From contig NZ_JAARLY010000002.1 of assembly GCF_011759385.1 (NCBI RefSeq), positions 62,001-126,000 of the forward strand: 64,000 nucleotides of DNA, in the 5' to 3' direction. Shown piece after piece: positions 1 to 8,825 of this stretch; positions within the stretch are counted from its first letter, which is position 1, and each line of letters opens with the position of its first letter. The notes under the pieces are model-generated. The model was given only the letters and a program-made list of their open reading frames with translations. It ran no database searches and was not told where the DNA came from. The translations under genes were made by a program, and so were the position numbers. The DNA is from Oleiagrimonas sp. C23AA (lineage in GTDB: Bacteria; Pseudomonadota; Gammaproteobacteria; Xanthomonadales; Rhodanobacteraceae).

Positions 1-15
1 CGATATCAGATATCG
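1..15. promoter_or_regulatory. Palindrome at window edge
   Basis: Perfect inverted repeat with arms CGATATC and GATATCG around one central A. It lies 86 bases before the DUF1080 start, in AT-richer sequence than the neighbouring genes. It could be an operator for that gene or part of something left of the window. No regulator is identified. Confidence 0.35.
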
Positions 16-100
16 TTACCTTAGACGCATGCGCGCGCGCCAGCGATGGCTACATTGGAGCGATGGCGGCACGTGTTTGCCCTGGCTACCGGAGAGTTCC

Positions 101-853
101 ATGAAGCACCTTGTTCGCACATCACTGGTTTCGGCGCTGATGCTGGCCGGTCTTTCCGCGCCAGCCTGGGCGCGCGCGCCGGCGGCGGCCTCTGCCTCCG
201 ATGCTGGCGGCTGGCAGTCGCTGTTCAATGGGCGCAGCCTGGCCGGTTGGCATTCCTACAACATGAAGGGTGCGGCCAGCGGCTGGTCGGTGGTCGACGG
301 CGCCATCCACCTTCAGCGCACGCCCGACAGCAAGCTGGAGCAGGTACAGGATCTGATCACCGATGCCAGCTATCAGAATTTCGATCTGAAGCTGGAGTGG
401 AAGATGAGCCCGTGCGCCGATGCCGGCGTGATGTTCAACGTGCACGAAGATCCCAAGTACACCTACACCTTCGAGACCGGTGTGGAGATGCAGATTGCCG
501 ATCTGGCCTGCACCGTGCCCGACAGTCGCGTGTTGTACGAGCGCGCCGGCGACATGTTCGACCTGTATGCGGCGCCGTACGAGTCGGTACGTGCGGCCGG
601 GCAGTGGAACCAGATCGAGATCCGTGTCGACCACGGCCACGTACAGTTCCTCCAGAACGGCAAGAAGACGGTCGATACGCATCTGTGGACGGCGGCCTGG
701 AAACAACGCGTAGCCAAGACCAAGTTCGCCACGTGGCCGGGCTTTGCCAAATATCACCAGGGGCACATCTCGCTGCAGGGCACCGAGAACAAGGGCCGCG
801 CCGGGCAGCCGATCCAGCTGTGGTTCCGCCACATCCGCATCAAGCGTCTGTAG
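101..853 (+). CDS. Secreted DUF1080 (3-keto-disaccharide hydrolase-like) protein
   Basis: A 250-residue protein with a signal peptide (residues 1 to about 25, Ala-rich end before RAPAA). The rest is one PF06439/DUF1080 concanavalin-like fold: it opens with the family hallmark FNGRSLAGW, continues with an EWKMSP strand and ends with an FRHIRIKRL strand. The family binds or hydrolyses (3-keto-)disaccharides and is mostly periplasmic or extracellular. The start at 101 is chosen because GGAGAG stands at 91-96 and the signal peptide begins there; upstream in-frame codons give no sensible sequence. The gene stands alone, with a stem-loop directly downstream. Substrate unknown. Confidence 0.85.
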   Translation: MKHLVRTSLVSALMLAGLSAPAWARAPAAASASDAGGWQSLFNGRSLAGWHSYNMKGAASGWSVVDGAIHLQRTPDSKLEQVQDLITDASYQNFDLKLEWKMSPCADAGVMFNVHEDPKYTYTFETGVEMQIADLACTVPDSRVLYERAGDMFDLYAAPYESVRAAGQWNQIEIRVDHGHVQFLQNGKKTVDTHLWTAAWKQRVAKTKFATWPGFAKYHQGHISLQGTENKGRAGQPIQLWFRHIRIKRL

Positions 854-865
854 GCACTGGTCGCC

Positions 866-899
866 GGGTGGCGCCATTGCGCACAATGGCCGGCCACCC
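866..899 (+). terminator. Two-tier stem-loop after the DUF1080 gene
   Basis: Outer arms GGGTGG (866-871) and CCACCC (894-899) enclose inner arms CCATTG (874-879) and CAATGG (884-889) with a CGCA loop. It starts 13 bases after the stop codon, where a terminator is expected, but has no U-run, so intrinsic termination is uncertain. Confidence 0.35.
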
Positions 900-916
900 A
901 CAGATGGCAGGCATTG

Positions 917-1426
917 GTGCAGATTCGCGATATCCGGCCCGACGAATGCGGCGCGCTCGGGCTGTTGATGGTGCAGGTATACAGCGCCCTGCCGGGCTTT
1001 CCACAGGCCGACGCGCAGCCGCGCTACTACGCCACGCTGGCGCGGGTCGGCGATTTTGTCGACGTGCCCGGCGCGCGCGTGCTGGTGGCGCTGGATGAAA
1101 GCGGCACGCTGTTGGGCGGCGTGGTCTATTTCGCCGACATGGCTCACTACGGCTCGGGTGGGCCGGGCACCGATCTGCAAAAGACCTCGGGCATCCGCCT
1201 GCTGGTCGTGGACCCCGACCAGCGCGGCCGCGGTGTCGGCCGCGCCCTGACCGAAGCCTGCATCACGCTGGCCCGCCAGGCCGGGCATCGCCAGGTGGTG
1301 CTGCATTCGACCCGGGCCATGCAGGTGGCCTGGCGCATGTATCAGCGCATGGGGTTCGAACGCGTCCAGGCGCTGGATTTCATGCAGGGTGAGCTGGGCG
1401 TTTTCGGTTTCCGCCTGGCGCTTTGA
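917..1426 (+). CDS. GNAT family N-acetyltransferase
   Basis: A 169-residue single-domain GNAT protein. The N-terminal strand and helix (VQIRDIRPDECGALG) are typical, and the acetyl-CoA pyrophosphate loop is DQRGRGVGRAL (Q-x-x-G-x-G/A), followed by the conserved C-terminal strand with an RMGFERV segment. It should transfer an acetyl group from acetyl-CoA to an amine, in the cytoplasm; the substrate cannot be read from sequence. The start is GTG 917 or TTG 914; ATG 968 is also in frame but would remove the first strand and helix. No good Shine-Dalgarno is visible. The downstream gene is convergent. Confidence 0.85.
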   Translation: MQIRDIRPDECGALGLLMVQVYSALPGFPQADAQPRYYATLARVGDFVDVPGARVLVALDESGTLLGGVVYFADMAHYGSGGPGTDLQKTSGIRLLVVDPDQRGRGVGRALTEACITLARQAGHRQVVLHSTRAMQVAWRMYQRMGFERVQALDFMQGELGVFGFRLAL

Positions 1427-1445
1427 GGCGCGTGGCGAACCGCCT

Positions 1446-2165
1446 TCAGCCGGCCGTGCGCGCCAGGTAGACGCTCTGCGTGAACGGGCGATCCTGCAAC
1501 GGGTTGTAGAAGGTCACTTCCTCGCCCCAGGCATCGGCAAACACCTCGCGCAGGCGCGTGATGAAGGCCTCATCCGGTGGCTCGTTGGACCACAGCCCGA
1601 ACACGCCGCCGGGCACCAGGTGGCGGCTGAGCGCGCGCAAGCCATCGGGCTGATAGAACGAGGTGCTGCGCGGGTCCAGCAGCGCTTCGGGCGAATGATC
1701 GATATCGACCAGGATGGCATCGAAGCGGCGCGCGGCTTGCCCGGGATCGAAGCCGGTTTCGCTGCGCGCCATGGCGAAAAAGTCGCCGTGCACGAAACGG
1801 CAGCGTGGGTCGCCGGTGAGCGTGGGCCCCAGCGGCAGCAGGCCGCTCTGGTGCCAGTCGATCACCGCTTCCAGGAAATCCACCACCAAGAGCGACTGCA
1901 CGCCGCTGTCTTCCAGCACCGTGCGCGCGGTGTAGCCCAGGCCCAGGCCGCCAACCACCACATTGCGCGCCTGCCCGGCAAAAGCGGCCAAGCCCTGGCG
2001 CGCCAGCGCCACTTCCGAGTCGGTGAAAAGGCTGGACATCAGGAACTCGTCACCCAGCTTGATCTCGATCACCTCCACCTTCAGCAGCGGCTCGGTGCGG
2101 CGGCGCACGCTGAGCGCGCCGATCGGCGTGGGACGGTAGTCCAGTTCCTCGAAAATCATGTCCAT
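1446..2165 (-). CDS. Spermidine-synthase-like SAM-dependent methyltransferase
   Basis: A 239-residue protein with the polyamine aminopropyltransferase/methyltransferase Rossmann fold: glycine-rich motif VVGGLGLGYTA, an acidic strand end LLVVDF, DPRCRFVHGDFF and FDAILVDIDHSP, then LVPGGVFGLWSNEP. It lacks the full N-terminal beta-barrel of true spermidine synthases, so a methyltransferase-like role on an unknown substrate is safer than spermidine synthesis. The start at 2165 is preferred because GGAG lies nine bases upstream; an ATG at 2225 would add a tail rich in Pro and Arg. Divergent from the small gene at 2324. Confidence 0.75.
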   Translation of the reverse strand: MDMIFEELDYRPTPIGALSVRRRTEPLLKVEVIEIKLGDEFLMSSLFTDSEVALARQGLAAFAGQARNVVVGGLGLGYTARTVLEDSGVQSLLVVDFLEAVIDWHQSGLLPLGPTLTGDPRCRFVHGDFFAMARSETGFDPGQAARRFDAILVDIDHSPEALLDPRSTSFYQPDGLRALSRHLVPGGVFGLWSNEPPDEAFITRLREVFADAWGEEVTFYNPLQDRPFTQSVYLARTAG

Positions 2166-2323
2166 GCAGGCAGGCTCCGGCAGCGGCGTGGCCGGGACGG
2201 CCAGGGGGCGGGCAGTGTCGCGCATCGCGCCGCAGTGGGAAAGCCGCAGACTGCATGCGGCGCGCTTGATTTGCCTCAATACGCCGTGTCCCCGGCGGCA
2301 GGACACTGCGCCCTGGAGACACA

Positions 2324-2578
2324 ATGAGGATTGCTGCCATGAGCGGACACGATCAGGTCGACTGGAACCAGGCGCCGGAACAGGCCAAAGCCTGGGCCGT
2401 GGACAGCCAGGGCCAGGCGCACTGGCTGCACTGGGACGCGCGCCACGACCATTTCGATGACGGCGCCTGGGTGCAACCGGGTCTTACCAACAACGTGCAA
2501 TACGCCAAGACGCCGGCACAACTGTTTGGATGGGATCCCAACCACGCCTGGCGCGAAAGTTTGACATTGCGTCCCTGA
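2324..2578 (+). CDS. Small Trp/His-rich hypothetical protein
   Basis: An 84-residue soluble protein with unusually many Trp, Asp and His residues and no signal peptide or membrane segment. The stretch VDWNQAPEQAKAWAVD followed by a GQAHWLHW turn resembles a short module seen in small phage and plasmid proteins that begins W-x-x-A-P and has an acidic, Trp-rich core. I do not know its function. GGAG (2315-2318) stands five bases before ATG 2324; ATG 2339 is the alternative start. The gene is divergent from the methyltransferase gene and followed by a long gap. Confidence 0.55.
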   Translation: MRIAAMSGHDQVDWNQAPEQAKAWAVDSQGQAHWLHWDARHDHFDDGAWVQPGLTNNVQYAKTPAQLFGWDPNHAWRESLTLRP

Positions 2579-3159
2579 GGGCGGTCGCATCGTTCGGCCC
2601 ATCCCGGGGCCACCATCTCCCGGTGAGGCGGCAGCCACGAATGTTGTGCCCCTAAGACACAACGCGCTGTCGCCTCGTTTTTGTCGATACCGGGACGCAA
2701 CCAGTCGTGTATCGGGCGGGTGCCGGGCCGCGAAGGTCGTGTGCACCATCCACGGTTGGGCGCTCACATACCAGCGGAAGTATCTCGTGGGCGGCTTCGT
2801 GGAACGTTGAGACGCCTCCGTTGGCGTGGGTGGCGATGCGGCACGTCCTTTCCTGTTCCTCCCCGGACCCCTCGACGCATCAGCATGGCGGTTGCCTTTG
2901 TCTAACTTCGGGGCCGGGCAGCGAATCGGCATTCACTACCATGTCGATAATCATTCTCATACAGAATGATAGATATGTAGTTTTGGAAAATATCGCTCGA
3001 GCATTCGGCGTGCCGGTCGATAAAAGTCATGACTTAAGGCACATGCGTTGTTGGTATTGACGACGGCCTTCAATGGCCCTAGCGGGCTTTCTTCAGCGGC
3101 CGGCTCTAGAGAGACAGCCCGTCGCAATGTCCTCGCATGTTTGCGAGCAGGAGGCTGTG
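2579..3159. other. 581-base gap before the chemoreceptor gene
   Basis: No convincing gene on either strand; open frames here have poor codon use and no ribosome sites. From about 2930 to 3060 the sequence becomes AT-rich and holds an 8+8 dyad (2950-2970), a perfect 12-bp palindrome AAGTCATGACTT (3024-3035) and a sigma-54-like element with GGCAC at 3038-3042 and TTG at 3048-3050 (the -12 GC is GT). These look like control elements of the chemoreceptor gene. Confidence 0.5.
2950..2970. promoter_or_regulatory. Fur-box-like dyad upstream of the chemoreceptor
   Basis: Perfect arms ATCATTCT and AGAATGAT with a five-base spacer. The left part with flanks, GATAATCATTCTCAT (2946-2960), resembles the gamma-proteobacterial Fur box (GATAATGATAATCATTATC). 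It sits 190 bases before the MCP start in AT-rich DNA. Fur binding is inferred from similarity only. Confidence 0.4.
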
Positions 3160-4641
3160 ATGACGCGTCAGCGTGCTGTGGGTATCCAGGGTAACGACGT
3201 GCCCATGCTTGGTGCGATCGCCATTACATGGCTGGGTGCGATTTTCTATGCTTGGCGCGACAACGCCCTGGCCCCGGCATTGCTGGTCGGTCTGGTGTTA
3301 CTGGCGGTCAGTATCACGGTCGCCCTGGTTTCGCGTGGCGCGCGGGCGTCGCAGATACTTCTGCCCGTGCTCGGCATGTTGATGGTTGGTGTCTTGATCC
3401 AGGCGGACATTGGCAGGAACGTGGCGCACTTTGGCGTCTTTGCCATGCTCGGGGTCACCGTGGTCTACCGGTCGGTGACCGCGACTATCGCGGCCGCGGC
3501 AGCGATTGCCGTGCATCACGTGTTGTTCAATTACCTGCAAGGCCTTAGCTGGTTTCAGATTTACGGTTGGTCGCCGATCTGCTTCACCACACCCAACTGG
3601 TGGGCCGTCTTGGAACACGCTTTGTATGTGGTCGCCGAAACGGTGGTTCTGGTGGTGCTCGCGCGCCGGTCCGCGCGTGATTTCGCAGCCGTGAGCCAGA
3701 TCAGCGACATGGCACACCGTCTCACGGCCGACCCCAAGCGGCTTAATCTCAACCTGACCCAATACGGGCAAGTCACCGAGCCTGGCGCGCGCCAGCTGTA
3801 CGGCGCCTTCGAACAGATCGCCGGACTTGTGCAGGAGGTTCGCAACGGCGCACAGTCAGTACGTGCCGCGTCGGCCAGCATTTCCAGCGGGAACGACGAG
3901 CTTAGCCGTCGCACGCAGGAGTCGGCTGCGCGCCTGCAGCAAACCGCCGCAGCGATGGAACAGATGACAGCTGCCGTTCGCCAGACAGCCGACCATGCCG
4001 AGCACGCGCACAAGCTGGCGCGCGAGGCGGTTGATTGTGCGGCCAGCGGTGGCGAGGTCGCGAGCCAGGCGGTCGACGCCATGCACGCGATTCAGAACGA
4101 CAGCTCACAGATATCCGATATCGTGAGCCTGATCGACGACATCTCGTTCCAGACTAACCTGCTGGCCCTCAATGCCGCCGTCGAGGCGGCCCGCGCTGGA
4201 GAGCAGGGGCGGGGCTTTGCCGTGGTGGCCAGTGAGGTGCGAAATCTCGCTCAGCGAAGCGCTGGTGCGGCCAAGGATATACGCCGTCTTATCGAAGGTA
4301 GCGTGGAGCGCGTGCAGTCTGGAGCACAGCTTGTCACCCGCTCCGGCGAAGCACTCTCGCTGATAGTCGAAAGCGTTCGCCAGGCCAGCGTCATTGTCGA
4401 GGAAATCAGCTCCGCCACGGCCGAGCAGTCCACCAGCATTGACCAGGTCAACCAGGTGCTCACGCACATGGATCATGCGACGCAGAAGAACGCTGCCATG
4501 GTAGAGGAGGCGGCATCGGCCAGTCGCTCGATGATGGATAATGCTGAGGCGCTGGATTCGAAGGTGTCCGTATTCGAATTGGGTGAATCGCGGGCGGCGT
4601 TGCCCGGTATCACGCGTAAGTCACTTCCCGCAGCGGTCTGA
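3160..4641 (+). CDS. Methyl-accepting chemotaxis protein without periplasmic domain
   Basis: A 493-residue chemoreceptor. The N-terminal half (about residues 15-165) is a compact block of about six membrane helices with very short loops, so there is no classical periplasmic ligand domain. Then comes a short linker and a cytoplasmic coiled-coil with the highly conserved hairpin tip ([20 protein letters not shown], then [12 protein letters not shown]) that contacts CheA and CheW. No C-terminal NWETF-type pentapeptide for CheR is present. The start at 3160 follows AGGAGG (3149-3154) by five bases. Sensing by the membrane block (redox, lipid or energy state) is an inference. The promoter region carries a Fur-like dyad. 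Confidence 0.92.
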   Translation: MTRQRAVGIQGNDVPMLGAIAITWLGAIFYAWRDNALAPALLVGLVLLAVSITVALVSRGARASQILLPVLGMLMVGVLIQADIGRNVAHFGVFAMLGVTVVYRSVTATIAAAAAIAVHHVLFNYLQGLSWFQIYGWSPICFTTPNWWAVLEHALYVVAETVVLVVLARRSARDFAAVSQISDMAHRLTADPKRLNLNLTQYGQVTEPGARQLYGAFEQIAGLVQEVRNGAQSVRAASASISSGNDELSRRTQESAARLQQTAAAMEQMTAAVRQTADHAEHAHKLAREAVDCAASGGEVASQAVDAMHAIQNDSSQISDIVSLIDDISFQTNLLALNAAVEAARAGEQGRGFAVVASEVRNLAQRSAGAAKDIRRLIEGSVERVQSGAQLVTRSGEALSLIVESVRQASVIVEEISSATAEQSTSIDQVNQVLTHMDHATQKNAAMVEEAASASRSMMDNAEALDSKVSVFELGESRAALPGITRKSLPAAV

Positions 4642-4770
4642 TATCGGGGGTTGCTGACCGGCCTGGGGCGGGGCCCTGATCCGGCTCATTGCCGCTCCGG
4701 ATGCCATGGATGGGTCGAGGGGTGCGAACGACTCATCCCGGGTTACGGCGCATCACGTTAGGGTGGCCGG

Positions 4771-5916
4771 ATGACGAAGCATCCGGCCGGATCGGCAAGC
4801 CGTTTTCCCATCGTCCGCAAGCGACGAACACTGTTTCCATTCGTGCTGCTGGCTCTGCTGGCCGGCTGCGCCACTCAGCGCACGGTGCAACGACCACAGC
4901 GTCGCCCAGCGCAGGTGCGCGCGCAGATCGTGCATCTGTTGCCCGGCCATGTGAGTGACAAGCCGGCCTGGGCTACGGATATCTACGCCGCCTTCGCCGC
5001 GCAGCGTCTTGATCCGGACACCTCGCAGCTGTGCCAGGTGATCGCGGTGACAGCGCAGGAGTCGGGCTTTCGCGTGCATCCGGTGGTGCCAAACCTGCCG
5101 CACATCGCACGCAAGGCCATCGACGAGCGCGCCAGCAAGGCGCACGTGCCGCAGTTTCTGGTGCGTGCCGCGTTGTGGCTGAAATCGCCCAATGGCCAGC
5201 GCTATAGCCAGCGCATCGCGCAGGTGAAAACCGAGCAGCAGATGAGTGAGCTGTTCGAGGATTTCATCGGCATGGTGCCATTGGGCAAGCACCTGTTCGG
5301 GGATCTGAATCCCGTGCACACGGCCGGCCCCATGCAGGTGAGCGTGGACTTTGCCAAGGCCCATGCGCAGCGCTATCCCTATCCCGTGCCCGGCTCCATC
5401 CGCAGCGAGGTGTTCACGCGTCGCGGCGGCATGTATTTCGGCATTGCCAATCTGCTCGGCAATCCGGTGGCCTACCCGTCGTCGCTGTATCGGTTTGCCG
5501 ACTACAACGCCGGCTGGTTCGCCAGTCGCAATGCGGCATTTCAGCACGCGGTGAGCGTGGCCTCGGGCATCGCGCTGGCGCTGGATGGCGACCTGGTGGT
5601 GCCCGACGCCGGCTTTGACGCCAAACCCGGCGCCACCGAACGCGCGGTGCGCAGCCTGCGCCGGAAGCTGCGTATGAGCGATGGCGACATTCATGCCGCG
5701 CTGGAGCAGGGCAATGCCAGTGTCGATTTTGCTGGCAGCCGTCTATACCGCCGCGTGTTCGCGCTGGCCGACCATGTCGCTGGCAAACCGCAGCCACGCG
5801 CGATGCTGCCGCGAATCACCCTGCACAGTCCGAAAATCAGCCGCAAGCTGACCACCGCGTGGTTCGCGCGCCGCGTTGATCACCGCTACCAGCAGTGTCT
5901 GGCCCGCGCGCACTGA
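4771..5916 (+). CDS. DUF1615 lipoprotein
   Basis: A 381-residue predicted lipoprotein. A basic N-terminus and hydrophobic helix run into the lipobox LLAGC (Cys about residue 33), so the mature protein is lipid-anchored. The remainder matches my memory of DUF1615, a family of unknown function widespread in Xanthomonadales; the motifs AVTAQESGF and the later MQVSVDFAKAHAQ and FADYNAGWFASRNAAFQ resemble the substrate groove of lysozyme/lytic transglycosylase folds (Gln-Glu-Ser-Gly; Asn-Ala-Gly), suggesting peptidoglycan contact. That role is inference. Single gene; no neighbour tells more. Confidence 0.8.
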   Translation: MTKHPAGSASRFPIVRKRRTLFPFVLLALLAGCATQRTVQRPQRRPAQVRAQIVHLLPGHVSDKPAWATDIYAAFAAQRLDPDTSQLCQVIAVTAQESGFRVHPVVPNLPHIARKAIDERASKAHVPQFLVRAALWLKSPNGQRYSQRIAQVKTEQQMSELFEDFIGMVPLGKHLFGDLNPVHTAGPMQVSVDFAKAHAQRYPYPVPGSIRSEVFTRRGGMYFGIANLLGNPVAYPSSLYRFADYNAGWFASRNAAFQHAVSVASGIALALDGDLVVPDAGFDAKPGATERAVRSLRRKLRMSDGDIHAALEQGNASVDFAGSRLYRRVFALADHVAGKPQPRAMLPRITLHSPKISRKLTTAWFARRVDHRYQQCLARAH

Positions 5917-6005
5917 CCTGACCAAAGACGTATCCGCGCGCCACCGGCGACGCGTTAGACTGCCCTGCTCAAATCCCCCATCCACCCGCATCCGGAGGCT
6001 CCACG

Positions 6006-7052
6006 ATGTCCTACCGTGCCCACGCCGAGCGCTACGAGCGCGTCCCCTACCGTCGCTGCGGTCGCAGCGGACTGATGCTGCCGGCCATCTCGCTGGGCTT
6101 CTGGCACAACTTTGGCGACAACGTGGAGATTGACCGCCAGCGCGCGATGCTGCGCACGGCGTTCGATCACGGCATCACGCATTTCGATCTGGCCAACAAT
6201 TACGGCCCGCCGTACGGCAGTGCCGAGATCAATTTCGGCCGCCTGCTGCGTGAGGATTTTTCCGCCTACCGCGATGAGCTGGTGATTTCGACCAAGGCCG
6301 GCTGGGACATGTGGCCGGGCCCGTATGGGCAGGGCGGCGGCTCGCGCAAGTACATGCTGGCCAGCCTGGACCAGAGCCTCAAGCGCATGGGGCTGGACTA
6401 TGTGGATATTTTCTACCACCACCGCTTTGATGCCGACACGCCGCTGGAGGAAACCGCGCTGGCCTTGGCCGCAGCGGTGAATCAGGGCAAGGCGCTGTAC
6501 GTGGGCATTTCCTCCTATTCGCCGGGCAAGACGCGCGAGATGGCCGCCCTCCTGAAGGAGCTGCGCGTGCCGCTGCTGATTCATCAGCCTTCGTACAACA
6601 TGCTCAACCGCTGGATCGAGACCGACGGCCTGCTCGATGCCACCGAGGAAGTGGGCGCGGGCGTGATCACCTTCAGTCCGCTGGCGCAAGGTTTGCTGAC
6701 CGACAAGTATCTGGATGGCGTGCCCCAGGATGCGCGCGTCAATCAGGCTGGCGGCGGCTCGTTCACCCAGGCGCACCTGTCGGAGGAAAACCTGGCCCAT
6801 GTGCGTGCGCTCAACGCGATTGCGCAAAAGCGTGGCCAGAGTCTGGCGCAGATGGCACTGGTGTGGACGCTGCGCGACCCGCGCGTGACCACCACGCTGA
6901 TTGGTGCCAGTCGGCCCGAGCAGATCGAACAGAACGTCGCCGCGTTGTCGAACATGGCGTTCACCGATGCCGAGCTTGCCGAAATCGACCAGCACGCCAA
7001 GGACGGTGGCATCAATCTTTGGAAGAAGCCGTCCACGGATCAGCGGGTTTAG
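6006..7052 (+). CDS. Aldo/keto reductase, YghZ/glyceraldehyde-3-phosphate reductase type
   Basis: A 348-residue TIM-barrel NADPH-dependent oxidoreductase. It opens with RRCGRSGLMLPAISLG and HNFGD, the start typical of the YghZ (L-glyceraldehyde 3-phosphate reductase, KCNAB-like) subgroup. The catalytic tetrad is visible as Asp/Tyr in DLANNYGPPYGSAE, Lys in VISTKAG and His in FYHHRFD; the C-terminus has the NADP site LIGASRPEQIEQN. It probably detoxifies aldehydes such as methylglyoxal. GGAGG (5994-5998) sits seven bases before ATG. Its last 41 bases overlap the convergent gene at 7012. Confidence 0.9.
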   Translation: MSYRAHAERYERVPYRRCGRSGLMLPAISLGFWHNFGDNVEIDRQRAMLRTAFDHGITHFDLANNYGPPYGSAEINFGRLLREDFSAYRDELVISTKAGWDMWPGPYGQGGGSRKYMLASLDQSLKRMGLDYVDIFYHHRFDADTPLEETALALAAAVNQGKALYVGISSYSPGKTREMAALLKELRVPLLIHQPSYNMLNRWIETDGLLDATEEVGAGVITFSPLAQGLLTDKYLDGVPQDARVNQAGGGSFTQAHLSEENLAHVRALNAIAQKRGQSLAQMALVWTLRDPRVTTTLIGASRPEQIEQNVAALSNMAFTDAELAEIDQHAKDGGINLWKKPSTDQRV

Positions 7053-7755
7053 GCAGCGCCTGGGCCGGCGTGGCGTCGTCTTCGCCGGCCTCTTCGATGC
7101 GGTGCGGGCAGCGGGCGCAGCGCGTGCCCTGAAAGTGCACGCAGTCGCAGCGGGGCGTGCAGATGCGTCGCCACGGCAGTCGCGCCGCCCACGGCACCCA
7201 GAACAAAGTGACCAGCTGCGCCAGTACGCCGCTGGTTGATGTGCTGGGGATGGCCGGCGGCGGCATTTGGACCACCGGCGCGCTGTCCGCGGCGGGCGGT
7301 GCCTCGCGTGGCAGGTTGGGCCATGGCATGGTCACGCTGGCCAGTGAAACCCCCGATGGCGCGCGCGCCTGGCCTGGCAACGGCGCCAATGGCGCGGCGG
7401 GCGCCATCATCTGCGTAGGCGCGGCCAAGATCCGTGGTTGGGTCTGGCGACTGGCATCCCAGGTCTGCAGCAGCTGGCCGATGGCGGTACCGCTGGCGGC
7501 GCCAGCTTGCCGTCGCCGTTCGTCGATCATCATGGCCGGAGCCATTGACGGCGTCGCGGTCGATACGCCGGATGTCGAGCCCCCGGGCGCGGCATCAACG
7601 GCGCCAGCACCGTGGGGTGCCTCGGGAACCCACGTGTCGAGCCAGCTGACCGGGCTTGGCGCATGGCCTCTCGGCCCATCCAGCAGGCGAGCGACATCTT
7701 CGGTTCCAGTGAGCAGGTAGCGCCCCAACCACGGGGCGAGCGACTCGATCGACAT
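7012..7755 (-). CDS. Unrecognised Pro/Ala-rich protein with C-terminal cysteine cluster
   Basis: A 247-residue protein I cannot assign. Residues 1-30 (MSIESLAPWLGRYLL) form a likely helix; residues 30-190 are rich in Pro, Ala, Ser and Thr and look disordered; a short hydrophobic segment (about 185-205, LVTLFWVPW) precedes a cysteine cluster C-x3-C-x-C-x8-C-x2-C that could bind a metal. GGAG five bases before the ATG supports the start. The 3' end overlaps the aldo/keto reductase gene by 41 bases. Its opening residues and ribosome site resemble those of the protein at 9594-10376. Real gene likely, function unknown. Confidence 0.6.
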   Translation of the reverse strand: MSIESLAPWLGRYLLTGTEDVARLLDGPRGHAPSPVSWLDTWVPEAPHGAGAVDAAPGGSTSGVSTATPSMAPAMMIDERRRQAGAASGTAIGQLLQTWDASRQTQPRILAAPTQMMAPAAPLAPLPGQARAPSGVSLASVTMPWPNLPREAPPAADSAPVVQMPPPAIPSTSTSGVLAQLVTLFWVPWAARLPWRRICTPRCDCVHFQGTRCARCPHRIEEAGEDDATPAQALPKPADPWTASSKD

Positions 7756-7844
7756 GTTGTCTCCGTGACGGGAAGGCACCGCGTGAAGCCACGGTGTGCA
7801 CGAATCGCAGCACGGACCGTGCCAGCGCGATCATGCGGCGCGAT

Positions 7845-8789
7845 TCAGGCGTCAGTTTGCGGTGGCACCGAGGCGCGTTGAATCAAAGCGTCTTCGTCGG
7901 CGCGGGCCGCGCTCAGATACTGGTGCAGGTAGTCGCCCAGCGCGCGTGCGGCAGGGCGCGCCGCGCGTGCGGCGGGAAACAGCGCATGCAGTTCGATCAC
8001 GCCCATGTCCCAGTCCGGCAGCAGGCGTTTCAGTCGCCCGTCGGCAAGCTCGGTCAGGCAGCCCCAGCCACCGCTGGAGGCGATGCCAAGGCCGTGTACG
8101 GCGCCGACGATGGCGGCCTCGTTGAGCGTGGTCTGCAGTCGTGGCGACACGCGCAACGACAGGTGCCGATGGCCCTGGCGAAAACTCCAGGCCACCGCGC
8201 CGCCACCGGCCGGGCCGACAACCAGCGCATGCTGCTCCAATTGCCCCGGATGGGTCGGCGTGCCGTGCTCGGCCAGATAGGCCGGCGAGGCCACCAGCAC
8301 CCGCGCCGTGCCCCCCAGCACTCTGGCGGTGGCGCGCGAGTCGGCCAGCGGGCCAAAGCGCAGCGCGATGTCGATGCCGTCGCGTACCAGGTCCTGCCGG
8401 CTGTCGCTCATGCGCAGGTCCACCTGCAGGGCGGGATGGCGCGCAAGAAAGCCCGGCAGTGCCGGCACCAGTCGACGGTTGGCGAAGCTGGACGAGACGG
8501 CCACATGCAAGGTGCCGCGAAGCTCCGTGCTGCCGCGCGCGGCGTGATCGGCCTCGTCCAGTGCGTCCAGAATCGGTTCGATGCGGGCCAGGTAATCGCG
8601 ACCGGCGTCAGTCAGCTGGTTGGCGCGTGTGGTGCGGGCCAGCAGCTTGGTGCCCAGGCCTTGCTCCAGCGTGGCGATGATGCGCGATACCGATGGCTGC
8701 GACAGCCCGGCTTCGCGCGCTGCCGAAGAAAAACTTCCGGTATGCGCCACGCGGGCAAACAGCTTCAGGGCGGCGAGTCGATCTTGCAT
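7845..8789 (-). CDS. LysR-type transcriptional regulator
   Basis: A 314-residue LTTR. Residues 1-60 are the winged helix-turn-helix (LAALKLFARVAHTGSFSSAA, then GLSQPSVSRIIATLEQGLGT), followed by a linker helix and a periplasmic-binding-like effector domain beginning at LRGTLHVAVSSSF. The start at 8789 is the ATG directly before the HTH; an upstream in-frame start would run through the operator. It is divergent from the peroxiredoxin gene and shares a 129-base intergenic region with a perfect palindrome (8805-8825), so it very probably controls that gene and itself. Effector unknown. Confidence 0.92.
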   Translation of the reverse strand: MQDRLAALKLFARVAHTGSFSSAAREAGLSQPSVSRIIATLEQGLGTKLLARTTRANQLTDAGRDYLARIEPILDALDEADHAARGSTELRGTLHVAVSSSFANRRLVPALPGFLARHPALQVDLRMSDSRQDLVRDGIDIALRFGPLADSRATARVLGGTARVLVASPAYLAEHGTPTHPGQLEQHALVVGPAGGGAVAWSFRQGHRHLSLRVSPRLQTTLNEAAIVGAVHGLGIASSGGWGCLTELADGRLKRLLPDWDMGVIELHALFPAARAARPAARALGDYLHQYLSAARADEDALIQRASVPPQTDA

Positions 8790-8804
8790 GGCGGCACGGT
8801 CTCG

Positions 8805-8825
8805 TATATTTGCAGCGCAAATATA
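8805..8825. promoter_or_regulatory. LysR-type operator palindrome
   Basis: Perfect arms TATATTTGC and GCAAATATA around AGC, containing the T-N11-A LysR box. A weaker related half-site (TTGGCAAATA, 8856-8865) lies toward the peroxiredoxin gene, giving the usual recognition plus activation site layout. It starts 16 bases upstream of the LysR start codon. Confidence 0.65.

Noticed and set aside
2681-3060. Short frames between the small Trp-rich protein and the chemoreceptor, including one reading MSIIILIQNDRYV from 2941
   Set aside because: No ribosome site, no family resemblance, and the frame crosses the regulatory dyads.
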